Below are positions 9,973 through 20,408 of a stretch of 64,000 nt of DNA, in pieces (position 1 is the first letter of the stretch; each line of letters opens with the position of its first letter). The stretch is from Pantoea sp. Ep11b. Its GTDB lineage: Bacteria > Pseudomonadota > Gammaproteobacteria > Enterobacterales > Enterobacteriaceae. The translations under genes and the position numbers were made by a program. Under the pieces are notes generated by a model that was given only the letters and a program-made list of their open reading frames with translations, was not told the origin of the DNA and did not search any database. The stretch lies in assembly GCF_040783975.1 (NCBI RefSeq), contig NZ_CP160631.1, positions 3,100,001 to 3,164,000 of the forward strand, in the 5' to 3' direction.

Positions 9973-11256
9973 ATGAACCATAAAAACCTGTTTGCAAAGT
10001 CAGCCGTGGCGGCTGCAGTGGCGCTTGTCTCTTCACACGTTTACGCAGCTGGGTTTCAGTTAAATGAGTTCTCTTCGATTGGTTTAGGTCGCGCATATTC
10101 AGGCGAAGGGGCAATGGGTGATACGGCAGCCTCCGCCAGCCGTAACCCGGCAACCATGGCGTTAATGGATCGCCCAGAGTTTTCTATCGGTGCGGTGTAT
10201 ATTGCGCCGGACGTCAATATCAGTGGTCGCAGTCCCAGCGGACGCAGCCTGGATGCGAATAATATTGCCCCGAATCAGTGGGTGCCGAATATTCATTACG
10301 TTCAGCCTATTAACGATCAGTGGTGGATCGGGGCGTCAGCCACCTCTAACTACGGCTTAGCAACAGAGTTTAATAATGGTTACACCGCAGGCGGCTATGG
10401 CGGCAAGACCGACCTGGTCACCGGCAACTTCAATCTGAGCACCGCCTACCGGTTAAATGAACATTTCAGCGTGGGCGTCGGTTTTGATGCGGTCTATGCA
10501 AAAGCTAAAATTGAACGTTATGCGGGTGAATCCGGCGCGAGACTGGGCGTACCGGCAGACACGCAGGTGGCCCATCTGAAAGGCGACGAGTGGGGCTACG
10601 GCTGGAACGCTGGTGTCCTGTATGAAGTGGATGAGAATAACCGCTTCGGCTTTACCTACCGTTCAGAAGTCAAAGTCGATTTCGATGGCGATTATAAGAG
10701 CAGCCTCTCATCGCGCCTGAATGCGGTGAACAATCCGACCGTGACCGGCATCCCTTATGGCACCAGCGGCACCACCGTTCCGGGCGCGTTAACGCTGAAC
10801 CTGCCGGAGATGTGGGAAGTGTCGGGCTGGCATAAAGTGGCGCCGCAGTGGGCGGTGCACTACAGCATGGCGTACACCAGCTGGAGTCAGTTCCAGGAGC
10901 TGAAAGCGACCGGATCGAATGGCCAGACGCTGTTCTATAAAGATGAGAGCTTCCACGATGCCTACCGCATCGCGCTGGGCACCACCTACTCCTACGACAA
11001 AAACTGGACTTTCCGCACCGGTATCGCGTTTGACGACAGTCCGGTGCCCGCCGACAAGCGTTCCATCTCCATTCCCGACCAGGATCGTCTGTGGCTGAGC
11101 GCCGGGACCTCCTATGCCTTTAACGATGATGCCTCGGTGGATGTAGGCATCTCTTACATGCATGGACAGAAAGTGACGGTGAAAGAAGGCCCCTATACCT
11201 TTACCTCTGAAGGTAAGGCGTGGCTCTACGGCGCAAACTTTAACTATAAGTTCTGA
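9973..11256 (+). CDS. fadL: Long-chain fatty acid outer membrane transporter FadL
   Basis: Outer-membrane beta-barrel that takes up long-chain fatty acids for beta-oxidation. The 427-residue product starts with a signal peptide ([19 protein letters not shown]...) cleaved at about AGFQLNEFS, the conserved mature N-terminus, followed by the hatch region with [16 protein letters not shown]. It ends in phenylalanine (ANFNYKF), as outer-membrane barrels do. The ATG at 9973 follows GAGG; an upstream in-frame ATG at 9886 lies within the operator and is rejected. FadR-type sites precede it and a strong terminator follows. Confidence 0.96.
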   Translation: MNHKNLFAKSAVAAAVALVSSHVYAAGFQLNEFSSIGLGRAYSGEGAMGDTAASASRNPATMALMDRPEFSIGAVYIAPDVNISGRSPSGRSLDANNIAPNQWVPNIHYVQPINDQWWIGASATSNYGLATEFNNGYTAGGYGGKTDLVTGNFNLSTAYRLNEHFSVGVGFDAVYAKAKIERYAGESGARLGVPADTQVAHLKGDEWGYGWNAGVLYEVDENNRFGFTYRSEVKVDFDGDYKSSLSSRLNAVNNPTVTGIPYGTSGTTVPGALTLNLPEMWEVSGWHKVAPQWAVHYSMAYTSWSQFQELKATGSNGQTLFYKDESFHDAYRIALGTTYSYDKNWTFRTGIAFDDSPVPADKRSISIPDQDRLWLSAGTSYAFNDDASVDVGISYMHGQKVTVKEGPYTFTSEGKAWLYGANFNYKF

Positions 11257-11267
11257 CAGACGGCATG

Positions 11268-11303
11268 AAAAAAAGGGCGACCCGGATGAGTCGCCCTTTT
11301 TTT
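11268..11303. terminator. Bidirectional terminator between fadL and mlaA
   Basis: AAAAAAAGGGCGAC (11268-11281) is the inverse of GTCGCCCTTTTTTT (11290-11303), an ideal symmetrical terminator with T-runs in both directions. It serves convergent fadL and mlaA. Confidence 0.9.
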
Positions 11304-11348
11304 ATGGCTGCGGATCGCATACCGGATCCGCAGCCTGCTCGCCTGCAA

Positions 11349-12113
11349 CTACGGCGCGTCGATATCCTTCAGGTCATCCTGAATCGCCGCCGCGTTAGGA
11401 TTATCTTCCGGCTTCAGCTTACCGCCGCGCGCCAGGAAGTCGTGACGCTGGAAGTAGGCGTTGCGGATAAAGGCATAAGGGTCGCGCTGCTGTTTCAGGA
11501 TGCCATCGGAATCCAGCAGCTGCGCACGGGACTCAATCCCTTCAAGCGTCCACTTACCGATCGACATCGGCCAGGTGAGCCAGCCGAGGATCGGATAGAG
11601 CGTATCCACGTAGTCGCCGCCATCCTGACGGACCGTGAAGCTGCCGTACGCAGGCAGTTCGACGTAGGGGCCATAGCCGACGCCATAGTGGCCGAGCGTG
11701 GTCCCGAAACGGTGCGGCTCTTCACGCGCCAGCGCCGGGTTCGCTTTACCGGCAACGTCGATGAAACCGCCCAGGCCCAGCACGCTGTTCAGGAAGAAAC
11801 GGGTAAAGTGAATGCCCGCATCGCGTCCATCCCCTACCAGAATGGCGTTGACCATGCTGGCTGGCTCCTCAAGGTTGCCCAGGAAGTTGCTCAGGCCGGT
11901 ACGCGCCGGGACCGGCACATAGTCACGCCAGGCCACCGCTACCGGACGCAGCAGATAGGGGTCAAGCACGTTGTAGTTAAAGTTAAACATCGTGCGGTTA
12001 AAGCCTTCGAACGGATCGCTGCGTTCAGCAGGATCGCTATTCGCCGGCTTTGAACTGGCACAACCCACCAGAAGGACGCTGGCAACAGCCAGGCTGGTCA
12101 GGCGAAAATTCAT
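11349..12113 (-). CDS. mlaA: Phospholipid-binding lipoprotein MlaA (VacJ)
   Basis: Outer-membrane lipoprotein of the Mla system, which withdraws mislocalised phospholipids from the outer leaflet together with a porin and passes them to MlaC. The 254-residue product has a lipoprotein signal with LVGC at residues 15-18, then the family regions DPFEGFNRTMFNFN and the amphipathic donut helices through GLGGFIDVA. Length agrees with E. coli MlaA. It is monocistronic and convergent with fadL. Confidence 0.95.
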   Translation of the reverse strand: MNFRLTSLAVASVLLVGCASSKPANSDPAERSDPFEGFNRTMFNFNYNVLDPYLLRPVAVAWRDYVPVPARTGLSNFLGNLEEPASMVNAILVGDGRDAGIHFTRFFLNSVLGLGGFIDVAGKANPALAREEPHRFGTTLGHYGVGYGPYVELPAYGSFTVRQDGGDYVDTLYPILGWLTWPMSIGKWTLEGIESRAQLLDSDGILKQQRDPYAFIRNAYFQRHDFLARGGKLKPEDNPNAAAIQDDLKDIDAP

Positions 12114-12263
12114 TCCAATCTCCCTGTGCGGATGAAAAAGGTCTACCCATCGTTCAGGTTACGGCCGGGTATCGAAGCGGCTTACCCGATGAGCATAGCT
12201 GACTTTGTGCCAGAGGCAGCAGGCAATGGCACCTGTGGTTATTAATGTTGTCGCAGAGCCTCA

Positions 12264-13475
12264 TCAGGGGGTCTGCTGGCTAATCTCTACCGCTATCGGC
12301 TGCTGCCCGTCCCAGGGCGTTACCGCGCTCTGGCCCTGCCAGTCGCCCGGCTGAGGAGTGGCGCTGCCGTCGCGGGAGATCCGCACCCGGACCGCCACCT
12401 GATGCAGCGCCGAAAGCAGACGATCCGGCATCATGGCGTTGCTGTCATCCAGCGTCAGCGCCAGCGGGAAGTGGCTGAGCGGCAGGCGTTTAACCGCCAC
12501 CGGCACCGGTGAAACCCCGTCAGAAACCGAAATATACAACACTCCGTCCTGCGGTAACATTTTTTCTGCCTGCGGCGTCAGCGTCACCTTAAGCGCCAGC
12601 TGACGCCCCTGCTGTCCGGCCGCACTCCGGGCCTTTTCGATACTGCGGGCGATCATCGCATGGCGCGCATCGCCCGCTGGCAGCAGCCCCTGCAGCGTCT
12701 GCCAGGCGTCGATAGCCTGATCGTACTGCTGCTGCCCGTAGGCGTTAAACGCCAGCAGGCTCAGGGTGCGCAGGTTCTGCGGATCCGCTTTGCGCAGCGA
12801 TTGCAGCAGCAGGGTCGCCTGACGGTTATCCTGCGGATCGGAAGATCGCGTCAGTACCTCAGCATAATCCTGCTTCAGCGCCAGATCGTTGGGAGCGAGC
12901 TGCAATGCGCGCTCAAAGGCCTGGCTGGCGATCTCCGCATTGTTGAGCACCATGCCGAGCCGTCCCAGCATCGTCCAGTCGGCCAGATTATCCGGTTCCT
13001 GCTGCAGTGCGGTACGCAATCCGAGCTGCAGACGCGCCAGCTCCTCCATGCTCAGCGGTTTCGCGCCAGGGTCCATCAGGCGAGCCCGCAGTTCAGGATA
13101 CGCCTGCCGGACCTGCATCCAGCCGGAGAATTGTGCCAGGCCGCCGGTTTTCAGATAAGTGCCCAGCGAGACCACAACCAGCACGACAACGCCCGGCAGC
13201 AGAATCCAGCGGTGGCTGCGGTGTGAGGCCTGGGCTTCTGCTGGCGGAATATCTGCCAGCAGCGTCTGCTGCAGTTCCCGCTCCATCAGCGGTCGCTCAG
13301 CAACGACGCCCTGCGCCTCATCCTGTGCCAGCTCTTCAACCCGCTGATGGTAGAAACGCTGGTTAAGACGGTCGCGATCGCCCGGGCTGGCCTCACGCTG
13401 CCGCCAGCCTGCGGCCAGAAACAGCGTACAGGCCGCCAGCAGTAATAGAAAAAGGGTGATCCAGAATGCACTCAT
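12264..13475 (-). CDS. ccmI: Cytochrome c biogenesis protein CcmI
   Basis: Apocytochrome c chaperone of the System I maturation machinery. Two N-terminal membrane helices (about residues 3-23 and 92-109) flank a cytoplasmic leucine-zipper-like segment, followed by TPR repeats such as NLADWTMLGRLGMVLNNAE and a C-terminal periplasmic domain. It is a separate gene that overlaps ccmH by four bases, whereas in E. coli the two are fused as one CcmH protein. It is the last gene of the ccmABCDEFGHI operon. At 403 residues it is of typical length. Confidence 0.93.
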   Translation of the reverse strand: MSAFWITLFLLLLAACTLFLAAGWRQREASPGDRDRLNQRFYHQRVEELAQDEAQGVVAERPLMERELQQTLLADIPPAEAQASHRSHRWILLPGVVVLVVVSLGTYLKTGGLAQFSGWMQVRQAYPELRARLMDPGAKPLSMEELARLQLGLRTALQQEPDNLADWTMLGRLGMVLNNAEIASQAFERALQLAPNDLALKQDYAEVLTRSSDPQDNRQATLLLQSLRKADPQNLRTLSLLAFNAYGQQQYDQAIDAWQTLQGLLPAGDARHAMIARSIEKARSAAGQQGRQLALKVTLTPQAEKMLPQDGVLYISVSDGVSPVPVAVKRLPLSHFPLALTLDDSNAMMPDRLLSALHQVAVRVRISRDGSATPQPGDWQGQSAVTPWDGQQPIAVEISQQTP

Positions 13476-13927
13476 GACGGCTTCCTGTCAGATTTCAGTA
13501 GCGCATCAAGACGCTGTTGTTCATCTTCACTCAGCTCACTGCGGGTTTTGCGCTGACGGCTGCGCACGATAATCACCGCGCCGCCCAGCAGCACAAACAG
13601 CGCAGGCCCTACCCACAGAATCAGCGTTGCAGGGGTGACCGGAGGCGAATAGCTGACGAAATTGCCGTAACGCGCCACCATATAGTCGATGATCTGCTGG
13701 CGGCTCTGGCCCTGCTTCATCAGCTGATAGACCTTCAGGCGCATATCGGCAGCAATCATCGCATTGGAATCGGCGATGCTGTTGTTCTGGCACTTCGGGC
13801 AGCGCAGCGAGGCGGTCAGATCGCGGTACTGCTCCTCCTGCACGACCGAGTCAAACTGCAACGTGTCGAAGGCGGCCCAGAGTGAGAAGCTGAACAGCAG
13901 GCCGCAGATCACTATCAGCGCTCTCAT
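13472..13927 (-). CDS. ccmH: Cytochrome c maturation thiol-reductase subunit CcmH
   Basis: Membrane-anchored periplasmic protein that helps reduce apocytochrome c cysteines before haem ligation. The 151-residue product has a signal sequence (MRALIVICGLLFSFSLWA), the family LRCPKCQNNSIADSNA motif with its redox CxxC near residue 40, and a C-terminal membrane helix (LILWVGPALFVLLGGAVII). The ATG at 13927 overlaps the ccmG stop (ATGA), which decides the start over an upstream ATG at 13957. Confidence 0.94.
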   Translation of the reverse strand: MRALIVICGLLFSFSLWAAFDTLQFDSVVQEEQYRDLTASLRCPKCQNNSIADSNAMIAADMRLKVYQLMKQGQSRQQIIDYMVARYGNFVSYSPPVTPATLILWVGPALFVLLGGAVIIVRSRQRKTRSELSEDEQQRLDALLKSDRKPS

Positions 13928-14481
13928 GATCCCGCCTCCGCGCTGTATTTCACCCACAGCGGTTTCACTTCCTGCTCCCAGACGCGCGGATTGAGATCGC
14001 CCGCGTGGCGATAACGGATAATGCCTTTGCCGTCGATCAGGAAGGTCTCCGGCGCGCCATAGACGCCAAGATCCAGCCCCAGCATGCCGTTGCCATCATA
14101 GAGACTCAGCGCATAGGGATTCCCCAGCGTGTTCAGCCAGTTCACCGCTTTCTGACGATCGTCTTTGTAATTCAGTCCCACCACCCGAATCCCCTGCTCC
14201 GCCAGGCTGTTCAGGTAGTGATGTTCGGCGCGGCAGGTCGGGCACCAGGTTGCCCAGACGTTCAGCAGGATCGGTTTACCCTCCGTCAGCACGCGCTGAT
14301 CGTAGGTCTGGCCCGGCTGATCCAGTGCTTCCAGCCGGAACAGCGGCACTGGCTTGCCAATCAGGGCAGATTCGAGACGGGTCGGATCGTCGCCCTCTGC
14401 GTTGCGTGTCAGCTGCCACAGCAGCGCCGCCGCCAGCAGCAGAAACAGCATCAGGGGAATAAACAGAATTTTTTTGTTCAC
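13924..14481 (-). CDS. ccmG: Thiol:disulfide interchange protein CcmG/DsbE
   Basis: Periplasmic thioredoxin-like protein, anchored by one N-terminal helix (about residues 5-22), that keeps CcmH and apocytochrome c cysteines reduced. The redox site is WATWCPTCRAEH, and the family acidic/cis-proline segment GVYGAPETFLIDGKG is present. Length is 185 residues, as in E. coli. It overlaps ccmF upstream and ccmH downstream by four bases each. Confidence 0.95.
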   Translation of the reverse strand: MNKKILFIPLMLFLLLAAALLWQLTRNAEGDDPTRLESALIGKPVPLFRLEALDQPGQTYDQRVLTEGKPILLNVWATWCPTCRAEHHYLNSLAEQGIRVVGLNYKDDRQKAVNWLNTLGNPYALSLYDGNGMLGLDLGVYGAPETFLIDGKGIIRYRHAGDLNPRVWEQEVKPLWVKYSAEAGS

Positions 14482-16436
14482 GTCCGCTCCTCACGTTCGG
14501 CTTTTTTGCGCGAACGGTAACGGGGATCAAACAGGCAGAACAGGCCGCCCAGCGCCATCAGCACGCCACCGGCCCAGATCCAGCGCACAAAGGGTTTGTA
14601 GTAGATGCGCACGGCCCAGCCGCCGTCATCCAGCTCTTCACCCAGCGCCGCATAGAGATCGCGGCTGAAGCCGCCATCAATCGCTGCTTCGGTCATCATG
14701 GTGCGGGCAGCCGTATAAAAGCGCTTTTCTGCCTGCAGTGTCGCTTCCGGTTTGCCGTCGCGGGTGACTTCGATGATCCCCATGCCGCCGCTGTAGTTAG
14801 GCCCCTGCAGATTCTGCACGCCGCGGAAAACAAAGTGATAGTGATGGATATCAATGCTGTCGCCCGCCTTCATGCGGACATCGCGCTCCACGCTGTATTG
14901 CGTGCTGAACGCGATGCCGATAACCGTGACGCCCACGCCCAGATGCCCCAGCACCATTCCCCAGTGGCTGCGCGACAGGTGCCGTAAACCGGCAAAGAAG
15001 CGATGGCGATGCGTGGCGCGCTCGTGCAGTTCGAGCAGCGTCAGGATGATAATCCAGAGGGACATCAGCAGACCCACCACGCTCATCGCCGCGATGCGAT
15101 CCTGCAGCCACCACGGAATGATGATGGAACAGGCCAGAGTGACGACCAGCGCCAGCGCCAGGCGCTTAGCCAGTTTCTGCGGCTCATCACGCCGCCAGCG
15201 CACCAGCGGGCCGATCCCCATCAGCAGCGCAAAGGGTGCCATCAGCCAGCTGAACAGGGTGTTGAAGAACGGCTCGCCAACCGAAATGCTGCCCAGGCCC
15301 AGCTGTTTGTGCACCAGCGGCAGCAGCGTGCCGAGCAGCACTACCAGCATCGCGGCAATCAGCAGCACGTTGTTCCCCAGCAGAAACGATTCGCGCGACC
15401 AGGTCTCATTCTGCACCCGGCCACGCACCTGACCGCCTTTAATGGCGTAGAGCAGCAGCGAACTGCCGATCACAATCACCAGAAACGCGAGGATAAACAT
15501 CCCGCGCGCCGGATCGGAGGCAAAAGAGTGCACCGACACCAGCACACCGGAGCGCACCAGGAAGGTGCCCAGCAGGCTGAGTGAAAACGCGGTGATAGCC
15601 AGCAGCACGGTCCAGGCCTTGAAGGTGCCGCGCTTTTCGGTAACCGCCAGCGAATGTATCAGGGCCGTTCCCGCCAGCCACGGCATAAAGGAGGCGTTCT
15701 CTACCGGGTCCCAGAACCACCAGCCTCCCCAGCCCAGCTCGTAATAGGCCCAGGCAGAGCCGAGCACAATCCCGATGGTCAGAAAGACCCAGGCTGCCGT
15801 TGTCCAGGGACGCGACCAGCGCGCCCAGGCGGTGTCCAGCCGTCCGGCCATCAGCGAGGCGATGGCAAAAGCGAACGCCACGGAAAAGCCGACGTAGCCC
15901 ATGTAAAGCAGCGGCGGATGGAAGATCAGGCCGATATCCTGCAGCATCGGATTCAGGTCATGCCCGTCGATCGGGAAGTCCGGCAGCGTGCGGGCAAAGG
16001 GATTGGAGGTCAGCAGGATAAACAGCAGGAAGCCGAGGTTGATCATCCCCATCACCGCCAGCACCCGCGCCAGCGCATCCTGCGGCATCCCGCGACTGAA
16101 GATCGCCACCGCCAGTGTCCAGGTGCTGAGCAGCAGCACCCACAGCAGCAGCGACCCCTCATGTGCGCCCCAGGTGGCGGCGATACGGTAGTAGACCGGC
16201 AGCAGGCTGTTCGAGTTGGTGACAACGTAGGCAACGGTAAAATCGTTGCTGACAAAGGCCCAGACCAGCAGGGCAAACGCCGCCGCGATGCAGACAAACA
16301 GGCCACCGGCCAGCGGTCGCGCCATCGCCATCAGGCGGGCGTCCTGACGCACGGCCCCCCACAGCGGATAGCTGCTCAGCAGCAGCGCGAGGCCCAGCGC
16401 CAGACAGAGCAGAAAGGTTCCAATTTCTGGCATCAT
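14478..16436 (-). CDS. ccmF: Haem lyase CcmF
   Basis: Large polytopic inner-membrane protein of the cytochrome c synthetase complex (CcmFHI), which joins haem from CcmE to apocytochrome c. The 652 residues hold about fifteen membrane segments, the tryptophan-rich WWD motif [19 protein letters not shown] near residues 228-246, and conserved periplasmic histidines around it. Overlaps of four bases with ccmE and ccmG show tight coupling. Long open frames on the opposite strand are shadows of this high-GC gene. Confidence 0.96.
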   Translation of the reverse strand: MMPEIGTFLLCLALGLALLLSSYPLWGAVRQDARLMAMARPLAGGLFVCIAAAFALLVWAFVSNDFTVAYVVTNSNSLLPVYYRIAATWGAHEGSLLLWVLLLSTWTLAVAIFSRGMPQDALARVLAVMGMINLGFLLFILLTSNPFARTLPDFPIDGHDLNPMLQDIGLIFHPPLLYMGYVGFSVAFAFAIASLMAGRLDTAWARWSRPWTTAAWVFLTIGIVLGSAWAYYELGWGGWWFWDPVENASFMPWLAGTALIHSLAVTEKRGTFKAWTVLLAITAFSLSLLGTFLVRSGVLVSVHSFASDPARGMFILAFLVIVIGSSLLLYAIKGGQVRGRVQNETWSRESFLLGNNVLLIAAMLVVLLGTLLPLVHKQLGLGSISVGEPFFNTLFSWLMAPFALLMGIGPLVRWRRDEPQKLAKRLALALVVTLACSIIIPWWLQDRIAAMSVVGLLMSLWIIILTLLELHERATHRHRFFAGLRHLSRSHWGMVLGHLGVGVTVIGIAFSTQYSVERDVRMKAGDSIDIHHYHFVFRGVQNLQGPNYSGGMGIIEVTRDGKPEATLQAEKRFYTAARTMMTEAAIDGGFSRDLYAALGEELDDGGWAVRIYYKPFVRWIWAGGVLMALGGLFCLFDPRYRSRKKAEREERT

Positions 16437-16918
16437 GATGATTTACTTCCTGCCAGGTAAGGCGACTGCGGGTCACCCGGATGACTCTTCATCGCGTTTT
16501 CGATCTCCGGCGGCGTATATTTTTCATCATGTTTCGCCAGCACCTCTTTGGCGACAACCCGGTTACCCGCCGTGAGAACGCCCTGCGCCACCACGCCCTG
16601 CCCTTCCCGGAACAGATCCGGCAGGATGCCCTCGAAAGTGACACTGACCACGCCGCGGGCATCGTAGAGTTTGAAGGAGACGGCCAGCGTTTTCGGATCG
16701 CGCCGGACGCTGCCCGGCATCACCATGCCGCCCACGCGCAGTCGCTGGCCCGCTTCGGGCTTCTCGTGTGACTCGCCTTTGCCGTAGAGGATTTCACCCG
16801 GCGTATAGAAGAGATCGATGTTTGAGCGCAGCGCATACATCACCAGCGCGGTCGCCAGGCTAAGGCCGAGCAGAATCGCCACCGCCGCATAGAGGCGGTT
16901 GCGTCGACGGGTATTCAC
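16433..16918 (-). CDS. ccmE: Haem chaperone CcmE
   Basis: Periplasmic OB-fold haem chaperone with one N-terminal membrane anchor (about residues 8-29). It binds haem covalently through a histidine, visible in [14 protein letters not shown] near residues 127-140, and passes it from CcmC to CcmF. Length is 161 residues. It overlaps ccmD and ccmF by four bases each. Confidence 0.95.
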   Translation of the reverse strand: MNTRRRNRLYAAVAILLGLSLATALVMYALRSNIDLFYTPGEILYGKGESHEKPEAGQRLRVGGMVMPGSVRRDPKTLAVSFKLYDARGVVSVTFEGILPDLFREGQGVVAQGVLTAGNRVVAKEVLAKHDEKYTPPEIENAMKSHPGDPQSPYLAGSKSS

Positions 16919-17148
16919 AATCTCTCTCCTGCCGCTTCAGCTGCGGCTTTTTTAGTTTTTGCTGCCCGGATACGACGTTCACGCGCCTCACGCTGGCGGA
17001 TCTCAGCCAGCAGGCGGCGGCGCAGCAGCAGCGTGTGCAGCGTCAGACCGATCAGCGGAAGCAGCGTGAAGGCCACCGCCAGCCAGACGTAGAAGGCGTA
17101 GCCCCCCATCGCAAAGAAGGCGTGCAAGGAGGAAAAGGCTGGCGTCAT
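16915..17148 (-). CDS. ccmD: Haem exporter protein CcmD
   Basis: Small membrane protein (77 residues) that stabilises the CcmABC-CcmE haem-loading complex. It has a single membrane helix (about residues 16-38) and a highly basic, coiled cytoplasmic tail ([19 protein letters not shown]). The start at 17148 is set by its ATGA overlap with the ccmC stop; the same frame is open upstream to 17352, but that extension lies wholly within ccmC. Confidence 0.92.
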   Translation of the reverse strand: MTPAFSSLHAFFAMGGYAFYVWLAVAFTLLPLIGLTLHTLLLRRRLLAEIRQREARERRIRAAKTKKAAAEAAGERL

Positions 17149-17885
17149 CCCTGCTCTCCCCGTGTTGCAACCGTCAGGGCCCAGGGGCGGTGACGTTCCG
17201 TTAACAGAATCAGGTTGCGCAGCCGCATCAGGGTCAGCGTCACAAACAGCAGCAGATAACCGATGATGGCCCAGCGCAGCGGCGTGCGCATCACCGGCGC
17301 AATCGCCTGCTGGAGAATGCCCGACGATCCCTGATGCAGGGTATTCCACCACTGCACCGAGAAGTGAATGATGGGCAGATTCACCACGCCGACCAGAATC
17401 AGAACGCCCGCGGCCCGGCCTGCGGTGCGGCGATCGTCAAACGCGTGATAGAGCGCAATCACGCCCATATAGAGAAACAGCAGCACCAGCTCCGAAGTCA
17501 GGCGTGCATCCCAGATCCACCAGGTGCCCCACATCGGCTTGCCCCAGGCGGCCCCGGTGACCAGCGCAATAAAGGTAAAGATCGCGCCCACTGGTGCCAT
17601 CGCGGCAGAGACCAGATCGGCCATTTTCAGCTGCCACACCAGGCCGATGAAAGCGGCGATGGCCATAGAGGCGTAGATGCCCATCGACCACATCGCGGCG
17701 GGCACATGAATGTACATGATGCGAAAACTGTCGCCCTGCTGATAGTCAGCGGGTGCAAATCCAAATCCCCAGACCCAGCCCAGCAGCAACGCCGCCAGCC
17801 CTGAAATGGCGAACCAGGGCACCAGTCGCCCTGACAACTGATAGAGCCGTTCGGGCCTGCCCAGCTGATGTAACGCTTTCCACAT
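17145..17885 (-). CDS. ccmC: Haem transporter/handling protein CcmC
   Basis: Six-helix inner-membrane protein that presents haem to CcmE. The WWD domain is seen as WGKPMWGTWWIWDARLTSEL near residues 114-133, with flanking histidines in IHVPAAMWSMG and NLPIIHFSVQWWN. Length is 246 residues, as in E. coli. It begins 67 bases after ccmB and overlaps ccmD by four bases. That short gap is the only real spacer inside the operon. Confidence 0.95.
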   Translation of the reverse strand: MWKALHQLGRPERLYQLSGRLVPWFAISGLAALLLGWVWGFGFAPADYQQGDSFRIMYIHVPAAMWSMGIYASMAIAAFIGLVWQLKMADLVSAAMAPVGAIFTFIALVTGAAWGKPMWGTWWIWDARLTSELVLLFLYMGVIALYHAFDDRRTAGRAAGVLILVGVVNLPIIHFSVQWWNTLHQGSSGILQQAIAPVMRTPLRWAIIGYLLLFVTLTLMRLRNLILLTERHRPWALTVATRGEQG

Positions 17886-17952
17886 ATCAAGTGCTCACAT
17901 TAACGATAAAAAAGGGTTGCCGCGTCTTTTACGCGCGTTACTCCCACACCGG

Positions 17953-18612
17953 TTATTGCAAAGTAATGCGTAACGCCGCCGCCGTGGCAAACGGCGAGAG
18001 CGTGGCGCTGCCCAGCAGCATCGCGCCGAGAATCGCCAGATAACCGCCGACCGGCAATCCCTGACTGGCCGCCTCCATCGCCGCGCTGGCGAAGATCAGA
18101 ACCGGAATCGCCAGCGGCAGTAACAGCAGGCTGAGCAGCACACCGCCGCGCCGTAAACCTACGGTCAGTCCCACGCCAATCGCCCCGAGGAAACTGAGGG
18201 TCGGTGTGCCCAGCAGCAGCGTTAACGCCATCGCCCACCAGCCGTTTATATCCAGCGACAGCAGCAGTGCGGCCAGCGGTGACAGGACAATCAGCGGCAC
18301 GCCGGTCACCAGCCAGTGCGCCATCACTTTACCGATGACGATGACCGGCAGCGGCGTTGGCAGCAGCGCCAGTTGCTCCAGCGAACCATCGCTGAAGTCG
18401 TCACGAAACAGCCGCTCCAGCGCCAGCAGCGACGCCAGCAGGGCGGCAACCCAGGCCACCCCCGGGGCGATGCGCGCCAGCTGCTGCGGATCGGGTCCAA
18501 TGCCCAGCGGGAATAACGTAATCACGATCAGGAAAAACCAGAGCGGATTAATTACATCCGCCCCGCCACGAAAGGCGATGCGCAGTTCACGCTGGATCAG
18601 GCGAAACAGCAT
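17953..18612 (-). CDS. ccmB: ABC transporter permease CcmB
   Basis: Membrane subunit of the CcmAB ABC transporter, which uses ATP to release holo-CcmE from CcmC. The 219-residue protein has six membrane segments and family-typical starts ([15 protein letters not shown]). Its ATG shares one base with the ccmA stop (TGATG), so the ATPase and permease are translationally coupled. Confidence 0.94.
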   Translation of the reverse strand: MLFRLIQRELRIAFRGGADVINPLWFFLIVITLFPLGIGPDPQQLARIAPGVAWVAALLASLLALERLFRDDFSDGSLEQLALLPTPLPVIVIGKVMAHWLVTGVPLIVLSPLAALLLSLDINGWWAMALTLLLGTPTLSFLGAIGVGLTVGLRRGGVLLSLLLLPLAIPVLIFASAAMEAASQGLPVGGYLAILGAMLLGSATLSPFATAAALRITLQ

Positions 18613-19229
18613 CAGTCAGCCTCCTCATCGCCGAGACGGATTTTGCGCACCCGTGCCGCCTCCGCAGGCAGATCCTGATGGGTGGTCAGGATCACAGCGC
18701 CCCCGTTATCGGCATGGCGGGCAAATTGTGCCATTAATTTTTCAACACCCGCTTTGTCGATGGCGGTGAGTGGCTCGTCGAGGATCCAGATGCGCGCCGG
18801 GCTGAGCCAGAGTCGCGCCAGCGCCACGCGGCGCTGCTGCCCCGCGGATAAACGGCTGACCGGCACCTCTTCCTCCCCCGTAAGATCCACCGCCTCCAGC
18901 GCCGCAAAGATCTGTGCGTCACTGCGGTCGGGATGATAAAAGCGCAGATTTTCCAGTGGCGTGAGCACGCCTTTGATGCCCGGATGATGACCCAGGTAGA
19001 GCATCGCCTGATGCCAGGTTTCACGCTGCCGCTGAATCGGCTGCTGCTGCCAGCGTATTTCACCCTCCTCCGGACGGCTCAGGCCCGCCAGCAGGCGCAG
19101 CAGCGACGTCTTGCCCGCCCCGTTGGGCCCTTCAATCTGCACAATGTCACCTGCGGAAACGCGAAATGAGAGCCGACGGAACAGCGAACGTTCGTCATAA
19201 GCACAAGTGAGCGTAATGATTTCCAACAT
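18612..19229 (-). CDS. ccmA: ABC transporter ATP-binding protein CcmA
   Basis: ATPase of the CcmAB transporter, first gene of the ccm operon. It shows Walker [10 protein letters not shown] near residue 34, signature RLSAGQQRR, and Walker [12 protein letters not shown]. At 205 residues it matches the family. The start is uncertain: ATG at 19229 (MLEIITLTC) fits homologues but has no good ribosome site, while a GTG at 19244 would add five residues. The promoter should lie in the 243 bases between here and yfdC. Confidence 0.93.
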   Translation of the reverse strand: MLEIITLTCAYDERSLFRRLSFRVSAGDIVQIEGPNGAGKTSLLRLLAGLSRPEEGEIRWQQQPIQRQRETWHQAMLYLGHHPGIKGVLTPLENLRFYHPDRSDAQIFAALEAVDLTGEEEVPVSRLSAGQQRRVALARLWLSPARIWILDEPLTAIDKAGVEKLMAQFARHADNGGAVILTTHQDLPAEAARVRKIRLGDEEAD

Positions 19230-19472
19230 CGAGGGGGGAGTCACACCAGCTAAAAAGTGGCCGGGATATTACCACAATGTTGCTGCGGGCCGAAGTGTGA
19301 GCTACCGCTCAGTTTTGCTCTCAGCGGCTTATTCGTGCGGTATTGCCTGGCATCTGAATAAAAATGCAGTTCTGAAAAAGGTTGTTACGCTTATTCGCAT
19401 CAGCCGTAACATTATCGGCAAATAAAAAAGGGCTACGCTTATTACGCAGCAGCACTATCACCAGGAGAAAAT

Positions 19473-20408
19473 ATGAAGCCTTCATCAGGTAATGAACAGG
19501 GTCCTAATGACGTAGACAGTGAAGAGAAGGAACAGGGCACTGATATTGAAGTCGATGAGGAGGCGCTGCCCTCCCGTGCAGCGGCAATCCATGAAGAGAT
19601 CCGCCAGGATGGGGAAAAAGAGCTGGAGCGCGACGGCATGGCGCTGCTCTGGTCTGCGATTGCGGCGGGCCTCTCTATGAGTGCGTCACTGATGGCGAAA
19701 GGTATATTCCAGGTCCACCTTGATGGCGTTCCGGGTGCGTTCCTGCTGGAGAACCTCGGCTATACCTTTGGTTTTGTCATCGTCATCATGGCCCGGCAGC
19801 AGCTCTTTACCGAAAACACCGTGACCGCCGTGTTGCCGGTGATGCATAAGCCCACCTGGGGTAATGGCGGGCTGCTGTTACGGCTGTGGGGGATTGTGCT
19901 GCTGGGTAACCTGATTGGCACAGCGCTGGGTGCGCTGGCCTTTAATGAGATGCCGATATTCGACGAGGCGACCCGTCAGGCATTTACGGAGATCAGTAAG
20001 AAGGTGATGGAGAACACGCCTGGCGAGATGTTTGCCAATGCGGTGATCTCCGGCTGGATTATCGCCACTATGGTCTGGATGTTCCCCTCTGCGGGCGGGG
20101 CCAAGCTGCTGGTGATTGTGATGATGACCTGGCTGGTTGCGCTGGGCGATCTGGCGCATATCGTCGTAGGATCGGTAGAAGTGCTCTATCTGGTGTTCAG
20201 TGGCAGCATAAGCTGGCATGAGTTCCTCTGGCCGTTTGCCCTGCCGACCCTGCTCGGCAACATTACCGGCGGCACGCTGATTTTTGCCCTGATCAGTCAT
20301 GCGCAGATCCGCAATGACATGAGTGAAGCTGCCGTGGCTAAAGCGAAGGCGGAGAAGCGTAAGCAGGAGAAGCGCCGTCAGCGCGAAGAGCAGGAAAACG
20401 CAGAGTAA
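19473..20408 (+). CDS. yfdC: Formate/nitrite transporter family protein YfdC
   Basis: Inner-membrane channel of the FNT family; the substrate of YfdC is not established. The 311 residues consist of an acidic N-terminal tail (about 1-55), six membrane segments (about 58-275) and a strongly basic, lysine/arginine-rich C-terminal tail (KAKAEKRKQEKRRQREEQE). An AGGAG site precedes the ATG. Its place directly upstream of argW is the same as in E. coli. Confidence 0.92.
   Translation: MKPSSGNEQGPNDVDSEEKEQGTDIEVDEEALPSRAAAIHEEIRQDGEKELERDGMALLWSAIAAGLSMSASLMAKGIFQVHLDGVPGAFLLENLGYTFGFVIVIMARQQLFTENTVTAVLPVMHKPTWGNGGLLLRLWGIVLLGNLIGTALGALAFNEMPIFDEATRQAFTEISKKVMENTPGEMFANAVISGWIIATMVWMFPSAGGAKLLVIVMMTWLVALGDLAHIVVGSVEVLYLVFSGSISWHEFLWPFALPTLLGNITGGTLIFALISHAQIRNDMSEAAVAKAKAEKRKQEKRRQREEQENAE

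Noticed and set aside
15654-16460. 268-codon plus-strand open frame opposite ccmF
   Set aside because: Very rich in Arg, Gln, Pro and His, as expected from the complement of a GC-rich membrane protein gene; ccmF is certain.
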